Source of the DNA: Geothermobacter ehrlichii
Lineage (GTDB): Bacteria > Desulfobacterota > Desulfuromonadia > Desulfuromonadales > Geothermobacteraceae
Reading direction: 5' to 3'
Length of the DNA: 64,000 nucleotides
Assembly (NCBI RefSeq): GCF_008124615.1
Contig: NZ_VNIB01000002.1
Span: 168,528 to 232,527 of the forward strand
Part shown: piece after piece, positions 1 through 7,896 of the stretch
How positions within the stretch are numbered: position 1 is the first letter of the stretch
Layout: each line of letters opens with the position of its first letter
Program-made: the position numbers and the translations under genes
Notes under the pieces: generated by a model
What the model saw: only the letters and a program-made list of their open reading frames with translations
Told to the model about the DNA's origin: nothing
Database searches by the model: none

Positions 1-149
1 CAGGGGAAGACTGTCACGGCGAAGCATGGAATGCGAAGCCGGGCAAAACGTTCACGCCCTATACGCCTGTACCCGCAAGCACAGCTTGCGGGGCTTCGCT
101 TTGGCAGGCCTGACTTATCGGGGTGACGCCGGGCTGTTTTGAAATGGTC
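1..149. other. noncoding left edge
   Basis: No convincing gene is seen here. A 9-bp stem with a 3-base loop lies at 72-92 (CCCGCAAGC/GCTTGCGGG) but no T-run follows, so it is not a clear terminator. The stretch could belong to a structured RNA whose 5' part lies outside the window. Confidence 0.3.
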
Positions 150-401
150 ATGGAAGAGACATTTCATTACGTTTATATTCTGACAAGTCTCGCTTGCGCC
201 GAACGCCATTACGTTGGGCTGACGAAAAACCTTGAAGCCCGTCTTGCCGCCCACAACTCAGGGCAAGTTCCCCATACCTCCAAGTATCGTCCCTGGCAGA
301 TTGAGACCGCGATTGCATTCCGGTCCCGCGAAAAAGCCGTCGCCTTTGAACGTTACCTGAAAAGCCATTCGGGAAGGGCCTTTTCCCGGAAGCATTTTTG
401 A
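150..401 (+). CDS. GIY-YIG nuclease family protein
   Basis: A small single-domain protein of the UPF0213/GIY-YIG type, about 83 residues. The N-terminal YVYIL and the following HYVGLTKNLEARL are the two halves of the GIY-YIG core (Tyr, Tyr and the catalytic Arg), and the C-terminal AFERYLKSHSGRAF is the usual end of these proteins. Members are DNA-structure or repair nucleases, but the role of stand-alone copies is poorly defined. GTG 123, ATG 144 and ATG 150 are in frame; none has a good ribosome site, and 150 was chosen because homologues begin a few residues before YVYIL. It is followed at once by a tRNA-like RNA tail and a terminator. Confidence 0.75.
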   Translation: MEETFHYVYILTSLACAERHYVGLTKNLEARLAAHNSGQVPHTSKYRPWQIETAIAFRSREKAVAFERYLKSHSGRAFSRKHF

Positions 402-488
402 TCAGCAGTGGTTGGTCGAGTGGAAGGGGCGTTGCGGGGAAGGGTAGGAGTCTCTGACCGTAGTGGGCGATTCCAGCCGTCTCCACCA
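402..488 (+). other. tRNA-like or tmRNA-like 3' tail (candidate RNA remnant)
   Basis: The segment ends in CGATTCCAGCC, then CGTCTCC, then ACCA: a T-loop 3' half, a 7-base acceptor strand and a CCA end. The matching 5' acceptor strand (GGAGACG) is not found upstream in the window, and the 5' half of the T arm is degenerate. A strong intrinsic terminator follows eight bases later, as expected for the end of an RNA gene. It may be a truncated tRNA-Ser-like or tmRNA 3' domain. Identification is tentative. Confidence 0.3.
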
Positions 489-495
489 GAATTAA

Positions 496-548
496 AACGA
501 ACCAGCCCGATTGCCGTAGATGGTATGTCGGGCGGTTCGTTTTTCTTT
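496..548 (+). terminator. intrinsic terminator after the tRNA-like tail
   Basis: Left arm AACGAACC plus GCCCGA (496-510, one bulged A) pairs with TCGGGC plus GGTTCGTT (528-541), followed by a T-rich run to 548. The stem is long and clean. Confidence 0.75.
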
Positions 549-796
549 TGGTGGCAGTGGGTTGCGGTGGTTTTGTCGCTTTGACTTTGAACTCATGTCT
601 GTCATCCTTACGCTGCTGTAGCAGCTTTTTGGACTGTTCACAGTTTTTGGGGAATGTCAGTCTGCGAGAAGATTTGCCAAATCCGACATACTGTGCAGAA
701 AAATATGTTTAGTGGGTCCGACATGGACAAATTCTGTCTGATGGGGATTCTTGATGTCCCGCAACATCCCTGATAGTCTACGCTGGGGAGGATAAG
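549..796. promoter_or_regulatory. intergenic leader of the HEPN/MNT pair
   Basis: No gene seen. A short GCTGC-TGTA-GCAGC hairpin followed by TTTTT lies at about 612-631 and could be a weak terminator. The words CCGACATACTG and CCGACATGGAC recur about 40 bases apart upstream of the toxin-antitoxin genes and may be operator half-sites, which is speculative. Confidence 0.25.
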
Positions 797-1195
797 ATGG
801 ATCGCAACCGGCTCGAGGAGCGCAAGAAGGATTTTCAGGCCGCGGTAGCACGGCTGGATGAAGCCTGCCGGCTGCCGTCTGACCCCATTGTGCGCGATTC
901 CGTGATCCAGCGGTTCGAGTTCTGCTGGGAACTGGCCTGGAAGACTCTCAACATCTGGCTGAACTATCTCGGTGTCGATGTGCAGAATCCGCGCGATACC
1001 TTTCGCGAGGCGTACAACGCCGGCCTGATTGCCGACGGCAACCTTTGGTCGGACATGCAGAAAATGCGCAACCTCACCAGTCACACCTATAATGAACAGT
1101 TGGCCGAGGAGGTCTATTCCTTCATCCGGGAAACCGGGCTGGGCCTGTTCACTGCTCTTGCCGAAAAGAGTCGGACATGGACGATCGACGATTGA
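797..1195 (+). CDS. HepT-like HEPN toxin (HI0074 family)
   Basis: A 132-residue all-helical HEPN protein of the nucleotidyltransferase substrate-binding (HI0074/HepT) family. The HEPN active motif R-x4-H-x-Y is visible as RNLTSHTY (Arg91, His96, Tyr98), the arrangement found in HepT ribonuclease toxins that are AMPylated at the Tyr by MntA. A Shine-Dalgarno GGAGG precedes ATG 797. The downstream MNT gene overlaps the 3' end by 19 bp, typical of a co-translated toxin-antitoxin pair. Toxicity is inferred from the family. Confidence 0.85.
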   Translation: MDRNRLEERKKDFQAAVARLDEACRLPSDPIVRDSVIQRFEFCWELAWKTLNIWLNYLGVDVQNPRDTFREAYNAGLIADGNLWSDMQKMRNLTSHTYNEQLAEEVYSFIRETGLGLFTALAEKSRTWTIDD

Positions 1196-1509
1196 TCTTC
1201 GGTCTGGCCGCGCGGCACTACGCCGATTTTCACGCCATATTCAGCCGTTACCCGCAAATCCAGAAGGTTCTCATCTTCGGCTCGCGCGCCAAGGGCGTTG
1301 CCCGTCCCGGTTCGGATTTTGACCTGGCGGTTTTTGCCCCGGATCTGAGTGACCGGGATTTTTCCAGGCTCTGGAACGAGATCGACGCTTTGCCGGTTGT
1401 GTTCAAGATCGATCTTTTACACTGGGACTGTCTGCCGTCGTCTCCGCTGAAGGAGAAGATACTTGCGGAGGGGAAACTCTTCTACCCGTTGCCCGAGACT
1501 GCCAGTTGA
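1177..1509 (+). CDS. MntA-like nucleotidyltransferase antitoxin
   Basis: A 110-residue minimal nucleotidyltransferase. The signature GSX10DXD is complete: Gly35-Ser36, ten residues, then Asp47-Phe-Asp49, with a later acidic residue in KIDLLH. In characterised pairs such enzymes oligo-AMPylate the HEPN toxin and silence it. The start overlaps the HEPN gene by 19 bp, so translation is probably coupled. A role as antitoxin follows from the family and gene order. Confidence 0.85.
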   Translation: MDDRRLIFGLAARHYADFHAIFSRYPQIQKVLIFGSRAKGVARPGSDFDLAVFAPDLSDRDFSRLWNEIDALPVVFKIDLLHWDCLPSSPLKEKILAEGKLFYPLPETAS

Positions 1510-1589
1510 CGCGTTCTTGCACTTGCGGTCCTGCCGGTGACCCGGGTTCGAGAGAAGATGGCGAAAATTTCCCGATAGTTTTTTCCGTC

Positions 1590-2366
1590 ATGCAGAAGAT
1601 CTCGCCCGCAGAATGCGCCGGACTGATTCGCGGCGCCGCCGCCATCGTGGCCCTGACCGGGGCCGGGATTTCCACCGCCGCCGGCATCCCTGACTTTCGT
1701 GGCCCACGGGGGCTCTATGTCACCCGGCGCTATGATCCGGAAAAAGTTTTCGAGATCGGCGGATTTCTGAACGAGCCACAAGACTTCTACGAATTCTCCC
1801 GCGACTTTGTCGCCACGGTCAGGGATGTCCGGCCGACCTTCAGTCACCGCTTTCTGGCCGATCTGGAATCCGCGGGGAAGCTGGCCGGGATCGTCACCCA
1901 GAACATCGACATGCTCCACCAGCAGGCCGGCAGCCGCAGGGTCGTCGAGCTGCACGGCTCCTACGGGTCGGCGACCTGTCTCGACTGTGGCGACAGGCTG
2001 CGGGATCTCGACTACGCCTGGTGGCAGCGGGCCATGCAGGAGAGTCCCACTCCGCCGGTGGCCTATTGCCGGACCTGCAACGGCGTCCTCAAGCCCGACA
2101 TCGTCTTCTTTGGTGAAATGGTCAATGGATTCGAGCGCGCCGAGCGGATGGTCCGGGAGTGCGATCTGCTCCTGGTTCTCGGCTCATCCCTTCAGGTTGC
2201 GCCCGCATCGTTGCTGCCGTACGGATGCGACGCCATGACGGTGGTGGTGAACAGGGGAAAGGTGGACTTGGCGCCGGCCGGGCACAGGTTTTTTGCCGAC
2301 GCGGACCTGGACGGGTATTTTGTCCGGGTTGCCGGCTGCCTGGAGGACCTGCTCGGAGGCTCTTGA
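1590..2366 (+). CDS. Sir2-family NAD-dependent protein deacylase
   Basis: A 258-residue sirtuin. Visible motifs are [15 protein letters not shown] (NAD pocket), TQNIDMLH, the catalytic His in ELHGS, and two zinc pairs CLDC and CRTC, followed by KPDIVFFGE. These remove acyl groups from lysines using NAD and release O-acyl-ADP-ribose and nicotinamide. The length matches class III bacterial CobB-type or class U enzymes. The open frame extends upstream to 1506, but the sirtuin fold begins about ten residues after Met1590, so 1590 is preferred although its ribosome site is weak. It follows the HEPN/MNT pair on the same strand after 80 bp. Confidence 0.9.
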   Translation: MQKISPAECAGLIRGAAAIVALTGAGISTAAGIPDFRGPRGLYVTRRYDPEKVFEIGGFLNEPQDFYEFSRDFVATVRDVRPTFSHRFLADLESAGKLAGIVTQNIDMLHQQAGSRRVVELHGSYGSATCLDCGDRLRDLDYAWWQRAMQESPTPPVAYCRTCNGVLKPDIVFFGEMVNGFERAERMVRECDLLLVLGSSLQVAPASLLPYGCDAMTVVVNRGKVDLAPAGHRFFADADLDGYFVRVAGCLEDLLGGS

Positions 2367-2502
2367 TTCACTCTGCGCCATATCCCGCCATTGCCAGGCG
2401 CTGGATGCTCCCCGGCGAGGCATGCCGGGTGCTGGGCCTGATTCGGCGGCGGTCTCTGTTACACTTGACATGTGTGCAGTCCCTGTCGAGGGAGTCCCGA
2501 CC

Positions 2503-4137
2503 ATGTCAGTTCCAGTCGCCATAGCCCGGATCGCCGAGAAACTGGCGATTCATCCGGAAGACCTGCTTCCCTTTGGCCGGCAGATCGCCAAGGTGCATAT
2601 CAGGGCGCTCGAACGCCCTGCGACCGGGAAGGGCCGGCTGGTCCTGGTCTCCGCCACCACGCCGACTCCGAGCGGGGAGGGGAAGACGACCACCAGCATC
2701 GGTCTGGCCCAGGCCCTGAGTCAACTGGGGGAATCGGTCTGCCTGGCTTTGCGCGAGGCGTCGCTCGGGCCCTGTCTCGGCCGGAAGGGAGGCGCCACCG
2801 GCGGCGGTCGCAGTGTGCTGGTGCCGGCCGAGCGGATCAACCTGCACTTCACCGGTGATTTCCACGCCGTCACCTGCGCCAACAATCTCCTTTCGGCGGT
2901 CATCGACAATCACATTTACCATGGCAACGCCCTCGGCATCGACCCGCGCCGCGTTGTCTGGCGGCGGGTGATGGACATGAACGACCGCAGCCTGCGCCAT
3001 ATCGTCGTCGGTCTCGGCGGCACGGGGCAGGGCATTCCGCGGGAAGGCGGCTTTGACATCACCGCCGCCTCCGAGGTGATGGCGATTCTCTGTCTGGCCG
3101 GAGATATCGACGATCTGCGCCGCCGGCTCGACAACATCCTGGTGGCCTACACCTGGGACGGTGCCCCGGTCCATGCCCGCCAGCTGCGGGTGACGGGCGC
3201 CATGCTCGCCCTGCTGTGTGATGCCATTCATCCCAATCTGGTCCAGACCGGCGAGGGCGTACCGGCCCTGGTGCACGGCGGTCCCTTTGCCAACATCGCT
3301 CACGGCTGCAGCAGTCTGCTCGCCACCCGGATGGCCATGCATCATGCCGACTGGGCCGTTACGGAAGCGGGTTTCGGTTTCGACCTCGGGGCCGAGAAGT
3401 TTTTCGATATCAAGTGCCGGATGGCGGGGCTCGATCCGGTGGCCGTGGTGCTGGTGACCACGGTACGGGCGCTGAAGATGCACGGCGGAGCACCCGGGAA
3501 TCGGCTCGAACAGCCCGACCCGGCGGCCCTTGCCCGCGGTCTGGCCAACCTCGACAAGCACATCGAGAATGTGCGCAGGTTCAACAAGCAGCCGGTGGTC
3601 GCCCTGAACCGTTTTGACAGTGACAGTGATGAGGAGATTGCCCTGGTGCGACGATGCTGTGACGAACGGCATGTGGCCTGTGCCGTCTGCAGCCATTACC
3701 AGCAAGGCGGCAGCGGTGCCCGCGAGCTGGCCCGGGCGGTGATGACGGTGGCCGAAAAGAACCGGCCCTTTGTTCCTCTCTACGACCTCGAGGCTCCGGT
3801 GGAAGAAAAGATCCGCATCATCTGTCGGGAAATCTACGGGGCCGACGATGTCGCCTTTACCCGCCAGGCGGAGCGCGACTTGCGGCAGATGAAGGATCTC
3901 GGATACGCCGGATTGCCGGTCTGTGTCGCCAAGGCTCCGACATCCCTGTCCGACAATCCGGCCCTCAAGGGACGCCCGCGCGATTTCGAAGTGACCGTGC
4001 GGGCGGTGCAGGTCAATGCCGGCGCTGGTTTCCTGGTGGTGCTGACCGGAGATATCCTGCGCATGCCCGGCCTGCCGGAAAGGCCGCTGGCCGAACGGAT
4101 CGATATCGGGCCGGACGGCGGGATCCTGGGACTGTGA
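2503..4137 (+). CDS. fhs: formate-tetrahydrofolate ligase
   Basis: A monofunctional 10-formyltetrahydrofolate synthetase of 544 residues, close to the normal 550-560. It joins formate to tetrahydrofolate with ATP, the entry step of the methyl branch of one-carbon and Wood-Ljungdahl metabolism. The P-loop TPTPSGEGKTT, the EASLGPCLGRKGGA stretch and FTGDFHAVT are diagnostic. ATG 2503 is chosen over an upstream extension because GAGGGAGT lies about ten bases before it and homologues start near here. The gene stands alone, with no folD next to it. Confidence 0.95.
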   Translation: MSVPVAIARIAEKLAIHPEDLLPFGRQIAKVHIRALERPATGKGRLVLVSATTPTPSGEGKTTTSIGLAQALSQLGESVCLALREASLGPCLGRKGGATGGGRSVLVPAERINLHFTGDFHAVTCANNLLSAVIDNHIYHGNALGIDPRRVVWRRVMDMNDRSLRHIVVGLGGTGQGIPREGGFDITAASEVMAILCLAGDIDDLRRRLDNILVAYTWDGAPVHARQLRVTGAMLALLCDAIHPNLVQTGEGVPALVHGGPFANIAHGCSSLLATRMAMHHADWAVTEAGFGFDLGAEKFFDIKCRMAGLDPVAVVLVTTVRALKMHGGAPGNRLEQPDPAALARGLANLDKHIENVRRFNKQPVVALNRFDSDSDEEIALVRRCCDERHVACAVCSHYQQGGSGARELARAVMTVAEKNRPFVPLYDLEAPVEEKIRIICREIYGADDVAFTRQAERDLRQMKDLGYAGLPVCVAKAPTSLSDNPALKGRPRDFEVTVRAVQVNAGAGFLVVLTGDILRMPGLPERPLAERIDIGPDGGILGL

Positions 4138-4198
4138 ACGGCGGAATACACCGGTTCGCGCCATGTTTTTTCGGTTTTTCGCGGCGTCACAAATTGCT

Positions 4199-4277
4199 AC
4201 CATGACTGACGCAGACATTTTCGCCGGCAATGAGCTCACTGATCAGGACCATGACTGACGCGGGCACTTTCGCCGGC
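4199..4277. repeat. short imperfect direct repeat with a fragment of the palindromic element
   Basis: The word CCATGACTGACGC followed by a spacer and TTTCGCCGGC occurs twice, about 50 bp apart. Between them 4224-4250 resembles the right terminal repeat of the element at 14871-15034 (CCGGCA-TGA-CTCACTGAT-CAGG). Probably a decayed copy of that repeat. Confidence 0.45.
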
Positions 4278-4318
4278 GGCAACGGCAATCATCATTCCGA
4301 AAGGGCAGGTGCGAAGCG

Positions 4319-4540
4319 ATGACGTCCCGCAACCGAAAACGCCGGGCGGCGAAGCCGTCCGGACGGCAGAGCGTTTTCCAGGAAGCCTGGGAGAACATGA
4401 ACGCCGACTTCGACCGGCTGCTGCCAGAGAGGTTGCGCAAGGCGGACAAGAAAAAGTTCGCCCTGTGGCTGTTCATTGTCGAACTTCTGGTTCTTGGCCT
4501 GGTCGGCAGGTTTGTCTACCGCTGGTGGGTGGGCGGATGA
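4319..4540 (+). CDS. small membrane-anchored hypothetical protein
   Basis: A 73-residue protein with a very basic N-terminus (residues 1-15), an amphipathic middle and one C-terminal membrane helix (about residues 50-68, ALWLFIVELLVLGLVGRFVY). The predicted topology is tail-anchored. No family is recognised. It ends 44 bp before the DUF364 gene and may be cotranscribed with it. Confidence 0.55.
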   Translation: MTSRNRKRRAAKPSGRQSVFQEAWENMNADFDRLLPERLRKADKKKFALWLFIVELLVLGLVGRFVYRWWVGG

Positions 4541-4583
4541 GCCGGGACAGGCGGGATTTCCGGCGAAAGGAGCAGGTGCAGCG

Positions 4584-5447
4584 ATGAGTGTCATGACCGA
4601 ATTGCGGGAGATGGCCCTGGGCCTTGCCGCCCGTTTTTCGATTCCGAAGATTGCCGGTATCGTGTTTCCCGCGGTTGGCGAAAGCGGTCAGCCCGGAGAC
4701 TGCGCCGCCGACGCCTGCCGGTTCATGGCCATGGCGCTCGACGGCGGCGCCGGCGGCATAAGCTACCTGCTGCTGCCCGATGACAGTGTCGCCGATTACC
4801 GTACCCTGCAGCCCCGGTCGTTCGTCGGGACCCGTCCCGAGAAGTACGCCGAGGCTTTCGGCACCTCCGATCCGGTGCGCGACATGCTGGGACTGGCGGC
4901 CATCAACGCCATCTGCCAGCATGTGATGCGGGTGACCGGGCGGGTGCCCGAAAACGCGGCGGATTCGCTCGGACTGATGAACATCGCGGAGGGCGACCGG
5001 GTGGGCATGGTCGGCTTCTTTCCGCCCCTGGTCAGGTACATGCGCGACAGCCGGGCGGAGCTGGTCATCGTCGAAAAGAAGGCGGAACTGGTTGACCGCT
5101 TCCCCGATTTGCAAGTGACGCTCGATGTCAGTGCTCTTCAGGGCTGCAACAAGATTCTGTGCACCGGAACGACGGTTCTCAACGACACCCTGGACGAGGT
5201 GCTTGCGCACTGCCGGAATGCCGAGCATGTTTCGGTGCTCGGGCCGACCGCCGGCTATTTTCCCGATCCTCTGTTCGCGCGGGGTGTCCACGTGCTCGGC
5301 GGCCGTTTTGTTGATGATGCCACGCTGTTGCTGAAACTGATTTCCGAGGGCAGAAAGTGGGGCGAGGCGACGCGAAAGCTCTGTTTTGAAGCCGACGGGT
5401 ATCAGGGAATTGACGACTTGGTCCGCCAAGCTTCCTCAGGTTGTTGA
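4584..5447 (+). CDS. DUF4213/DUF364 (putative heavy-metal chelation) protein
   Basis: A 287-residue cytosolic protein of the family with an N-terminal DUF4213 enolase-like part and a C-terminal Rossmann-like DUF364 domain. The segments DMLGLAAINAICQHVM, DRVGMVGFFPPLV and the glycine-rich VLGPTAGYFPDPLF are typical. Members sit near metal uptake or cofactor genes and are thought to handle metals or corrinoid-type cofactors, but no reaction is proven. ATG 4584 follows AAAGGAG at a good distance. A strong bidirectional terminator separates it from the convergent Hsp20 gene. Confidence 0.75.
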   Translation: MSVMTELREMALGLAARFSIPKIAGIVFPAVGESGQPGDCAADACRFMAMALDGGAGGISYLLLPDDSVADYRTLQPRSFVGTRPEKYAEAFGTSDPVRDMLGLAAINAICQHVMRVTGRVPENAADSLGLMNIAEGDRVGMVGFFPPLVRYMRDSRAELVIVEKKAELVDRFPDLQVTLDVSALQGCNKILCTGTTVLNDTLDEVLAHCRNAEHVSVLGPTAGYFPDPLFARGVHVLGGRFVDDATLLLKLISEGRKWGEATRKLCFEADGYQGIDDLVRQASSGC

Positions 5448-5473
5448 ACAAAGTTCGTCTTCGGAGATGTCCA

Positions 5474-5500
5474 CGGGCGACCCCGCAGTGGGGTCGCCCG
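5474..5500. terminator. bidirectional hairpin between convergent genes
   Basis: An 11-bp perfect stem (CGGGCGACCCC/GGGGTCGCCCG) with a 5-base loop lies between the DUF364 gene and the Hsp20 gene. T-runs are short. Confidence 0.7.
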
Positions 5501-5505
5501 TTTGC

Positions 5506-6006
5506 TTAGCGCACCCGGATGACCTTGCCGGTCGGCTGGTCGCTTTTCGGCAGTTCGATGCGCAAGACACCCTTGCGATAGCTGGCTTCGGCCCTGTCGG
5601 CGGCGATGCGGGCGGGCAGGGGGATGGCCCGTTCGAAGTGTCCGTAGGCACATTCCATGATGTGATAGCGGCCGTCGGTGTGCTCGCGCTGCAGCCGTTT
5701 TTCACCGCGAACGATCAGGGTGTTGTCGATGACCTGGATATCAATCTCGTCCGCTTCGAGTCCCGGCGCTTCCAGCCGCACGACGACCTTTTTGTCGGTT
5801 TCCGACACTTCGGCCGCCAGCATGCCCCAGCCAGAGCTTCTGCGGGCGATTTCCCGCGCTTCGCCGTCGTCCTTCCCTTCACGGTTCAGTCCGGGCAGGT
5901 AACGGGTCAGGGCACCGGAGGCCCGGTCGATGATCTGCCGCCAGCCTTCAGTGACCGAATGCAGCATGTTCTCGGCGCCTTCCTTCAGCTCATGCCAGTT
6001 TGCCAT
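5506..6006 (-). CDS. Hsp20/alpha-crystallin small heat-shock protein
   Basis: A 166-residue ATP-independent holdase. The alpha-crystallin domain covers about residues 60-160, with VVVRLEAPGLEADEIDIQV, the LIVRGEKR strand, the ERAIPLP motif and the terminal AEASYRKGVLRIELPK; the short C-terminal tail ends in IRVR. Two in-frame ATGs exist; that at 6006 lies eight bases after AGGAGG and is preferred to the one at 6012, only two bases away. It is transcribed alone and divergent from the methyltransferase gene. Confidence 0.92.
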   Translation of the reverse strand: MANWHELKEGAENMLHSVTEGWRQIIDRASGALTRYLPGLNREGKDDGEAREIARRSSGWGMLAAEVSETDKKVVVRLEAPGLEADEIDIQVIDNTLIVRGEKRLQREHTDGRYHIMECAYGHFERAIPLPARIAADRAEASYRKGVLRIELPKSDQPTGKVIRVR

Positions 6007-6194
6007 CGTCATCACCTCCTTGTTTTTTATGATCTGCACCTGATGCCCTTTTCCAAGATCCATGCCGGTTCGTGCTGACAAAACCCGAACATTTATGCTA
6101 GCTTGTGGCTCGATTTGTCGGCGCGCAATGTCGCCGGTTGTTGCGGTGAACGTCGCTGCGACATTGTCGCGAACCGCTACGGCAGGGCGGAAGG

Positions 6195-7127
6195 ATGGCG
6201 AGGCAGGTGCGGGCTCTGGAGTTTTTCTGTGGTATCGGCGGTTTCGCCGCAGCGGTGCGGGGGCATGATGTCGAGGTGGTGTGCGCCTTCGATCAGAACC
6301 TCTCCGCCATCGGGGTCTACCGGCACAACTTTCCGGAGCATGAGGTCCGCACCGGGAATCTCGAACGGATTACCCCGGACGATCTGGCGTCGCTGCCGGC
6401 CGATTTCTGGTGGCTCTCTCCGCCCTGTCAGCCCTATTCGGTGCGCGGCCGCGGTGCCGATCTCGACGATCCCAGGGCGCGCAGCCTGATGCATCTGCTC
6501 GATATTCTGCGACAGTTGCCCGGCGAGCTGCGGCCTCGCAACCTGGCGCTGGAAAACGTGACCGGTTTTGCCCGCTCGCGTGCCCGCAGAATGCTGCTCG
6601 CGTGCCTGCAGGACCTCGGCTACCGGATTCGCGAATGCACCCTCTGTCCGACCGAACTCGGCATTCCCATGCGGCGGCCGCGCTACTACCTGGCCGCCAG
6701 TCGTTCCTTTCTGGCCGCCCCGGATCCTGTCGCCCGGCCGCCCATGCGGCCGCTGGCGGACTATCTTTTGCCGGAGGCTGCCGTCGATCCGCGGCTGCTG
6801 CTGCCGGCCGAGATCGTCGAAAGGTTCGGCAACGGGTTCAGGATTCTCGAACCGGCCGCCGACGACGCCTACACCACCTGCTTTACCGCCGGCTACGGCA
6901 AGTCGCTGATGCATGCCGGCTCCTACCTGCGTTGCGGGCCTGGGGTGCGACGGTTCGCCCCGATGGAGATTGCCGCGCTGCTGCACTTTCCCGCCGATTT
7001 CCGTTTTCCAGCCGGCATGTCGTTGCGCCAGTGCTGGAAGCTGCTGGGCAACAGCCTGTCGGTGGCGGCCGTCAGGCAGGTTCTGCGGCAGTTTTTCTAC
7101 CCTTCGACCGGGGAGGATGAAGGTTGA
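6195..7127 (+). CDS. Dnmt2-like (TRDMT1 family) tRNA cytosine-C5 methyltransferase
   Basis: A 310-residue C5-methyltransferase. Motif I is EFFCGIGG, motif IV SPPCQPYSVRG with catalytic Cys78, motif VI ALENVTGF and motif VIII RPRYYLAAS. Dnmt2 hallmarks are present: the CFT signature (YTTCFTAGYGKSLMHAGSYL, about residue 229), the SLMHLLDIL and CPTELGIPMRRPRYYL segments that align with human DNMT2, and a near-absent target-recognition region. Bacterial Dnmt2 proteins are rare; the Geobacter enzyme methylates tRNA-Glu. No restriction partner is adjacent, which supports an RNA rather than R-M role. The ATG is close to GGAAGG; a GTG six codons in is possible. Confidence 0.85.
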   Translation: MARQVRALEFFCGIGGFAAAVRGHDVEVVCAFDQNLSAIGVYRHNFPEHEVRTGNLERITPDDLASLPADFWWLSPPCQPYSVRGRGADLDDPRARSLMHLLDILRQLPGELRPRNLALENVTGFARSRARRMLLACLQDLGYRIRECTLCPTELGIPMRRPRYYLAASRSFLAAPDPVARPPMRPLADYLLPEAAVDPRLLLPAEIVERFGNGFRILEPAADDAYTTCFTAGYGKSLMHAGSYLRCGPGVRRFAPMEIAALLHFPADFRFPAGMSLRQCWKLLGNSLSVAAVRQVLRQFFYPSTGEDEG

Positions 7128-7159
7128 CCGACCGGCATGAAGAAGGTCATACTTGCGCG

Positions 7160-7687
7160 ATGCGATTGGGAAGCTTTCTCACTCTTGGTCTGTTGCTGTC
7201 GGCATTGATTCTGACGGCCGGACCCGCTGCGGCGGTGACCGTCGACATCTGGCAGACGGGAATGACCCGGCAGCAAGTCTGGGATCTGGCCCGCGACCGC
7301 GACATTCCCCTGGCTCCGGAAGGCTGGTTGCACAGATCGACCCATTTCAAGCCGCGCTATCTGGTCGAAGACGCCCGGACCTTCTACTGTCGCGGACGCT
7401 ATTTCGACCAGCCGGCGACCTTCTATCTGAGGCTGACCGACGGGAATGCGGATGGCGACATCCGCCTGTACGAGATCGAGGTTCGTTACCGGGCCGGGGC
7501 GAACAGCCCGCTGGTCGAACGGATTGTCCGTCGGCTGACGGTCGAGATGGGAAGGGGAGAGACCCATGTCACTTCCTGGCGGAAGGAGATTGTCTGGCAC
7601 CGGCAGAACCTGAATGTGCGTCTGATCCACCGCGGCGACCGGCTGCGGCTGATCTATACCGACCTGCAATGGCAACGGCAGCAATGA
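7160..7687 (+). CDS. exported hypothetical protein
   Basis: A 175-residue protein with a clear Sec signal peptide (LGSFLTLGLLLSALILTAGPAAAV, cleavage after AAA near residue 24). The mature part is beta-rich and charged, with a single Cys (FYCRGRYF). No family is recognised. It follows the Dnmt2-like gene by 32 bp and precedes a tiny membrane protein by 15 bp, so the three are probably cotranscribed. An alternative upstream TTG at 7124 would spoil the signal peptide. Confidence 0.65.
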   Translation: MRLGSFLTLGLLLSALILTAGPAAAVTVDIWQTGMTRQQVWDLARDRDIPLAPEGWLHRSTHFKPRYLVEDARTFYCRGRYFDQPATFYLRLTDGNADGDIRLYEIEVRYRAGANSPLVERIVRRLTVEMGRGETHVTSWRKEIVWHRQNLNVRLIHRGDRLRLIYTDLQWQRQQ

Positions 7688-7702
7688 AAGGATGATAGCG
7701 CC

Positions 7703-7876
7703 ATGGAATTTGTCCTGATGTGGATCGCTTTTGGCTGCGCGGCGGCGTCGCTGGCCAAGGGAAAGAATTTCAACGTCCCGCTCTGGGTTGTTCTCGGTCT
7801 GCTGCTCGGCCCCTTCGCCCTTTTGATCATGGCCCTGCGCAAACCGGGTGAAGGTCCGGATCAGGGTTACCAGTAA
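7703..7876 (+). CDS. 57-residue small membrane protein
   Basis: ATG 7703 to TAA 7876, preceded by AAAGGA. The product begins MEFVLMWIAFGCAAASLAKG and continues with NFNVPLWVVLGLLLGPFALLIMALRKP: two hydrophobic segments separated by a short basic-glycine hinge, a hairpin topology seen in many small bacterial inner-membrane proteins. Function unknown. It lies 20 bp ahead of the Crp/Fnr gene in the same direction. Confidence 0.65.
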   Translation: MEFVLMWIAFGCAAASLAKGKNFNVPLWVVLGLLLGPFALLIMALRKPGEGPDQGYQ

Positions 7877-7896
7877 TCGTTTCGGGGGAGCACCGC

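Noticed and set aside
2506-4239. 577-codon open frame opposite fhs
   Set aside because: Antisense to a clear formate-tetrahydrofolate ligase; composition effect only.
6195-7127. restriction-modification methylase
   Set aside because: No endonuclease gene nearby and the CFT and DNMT2-like motifs point to a tRNA enzyme.
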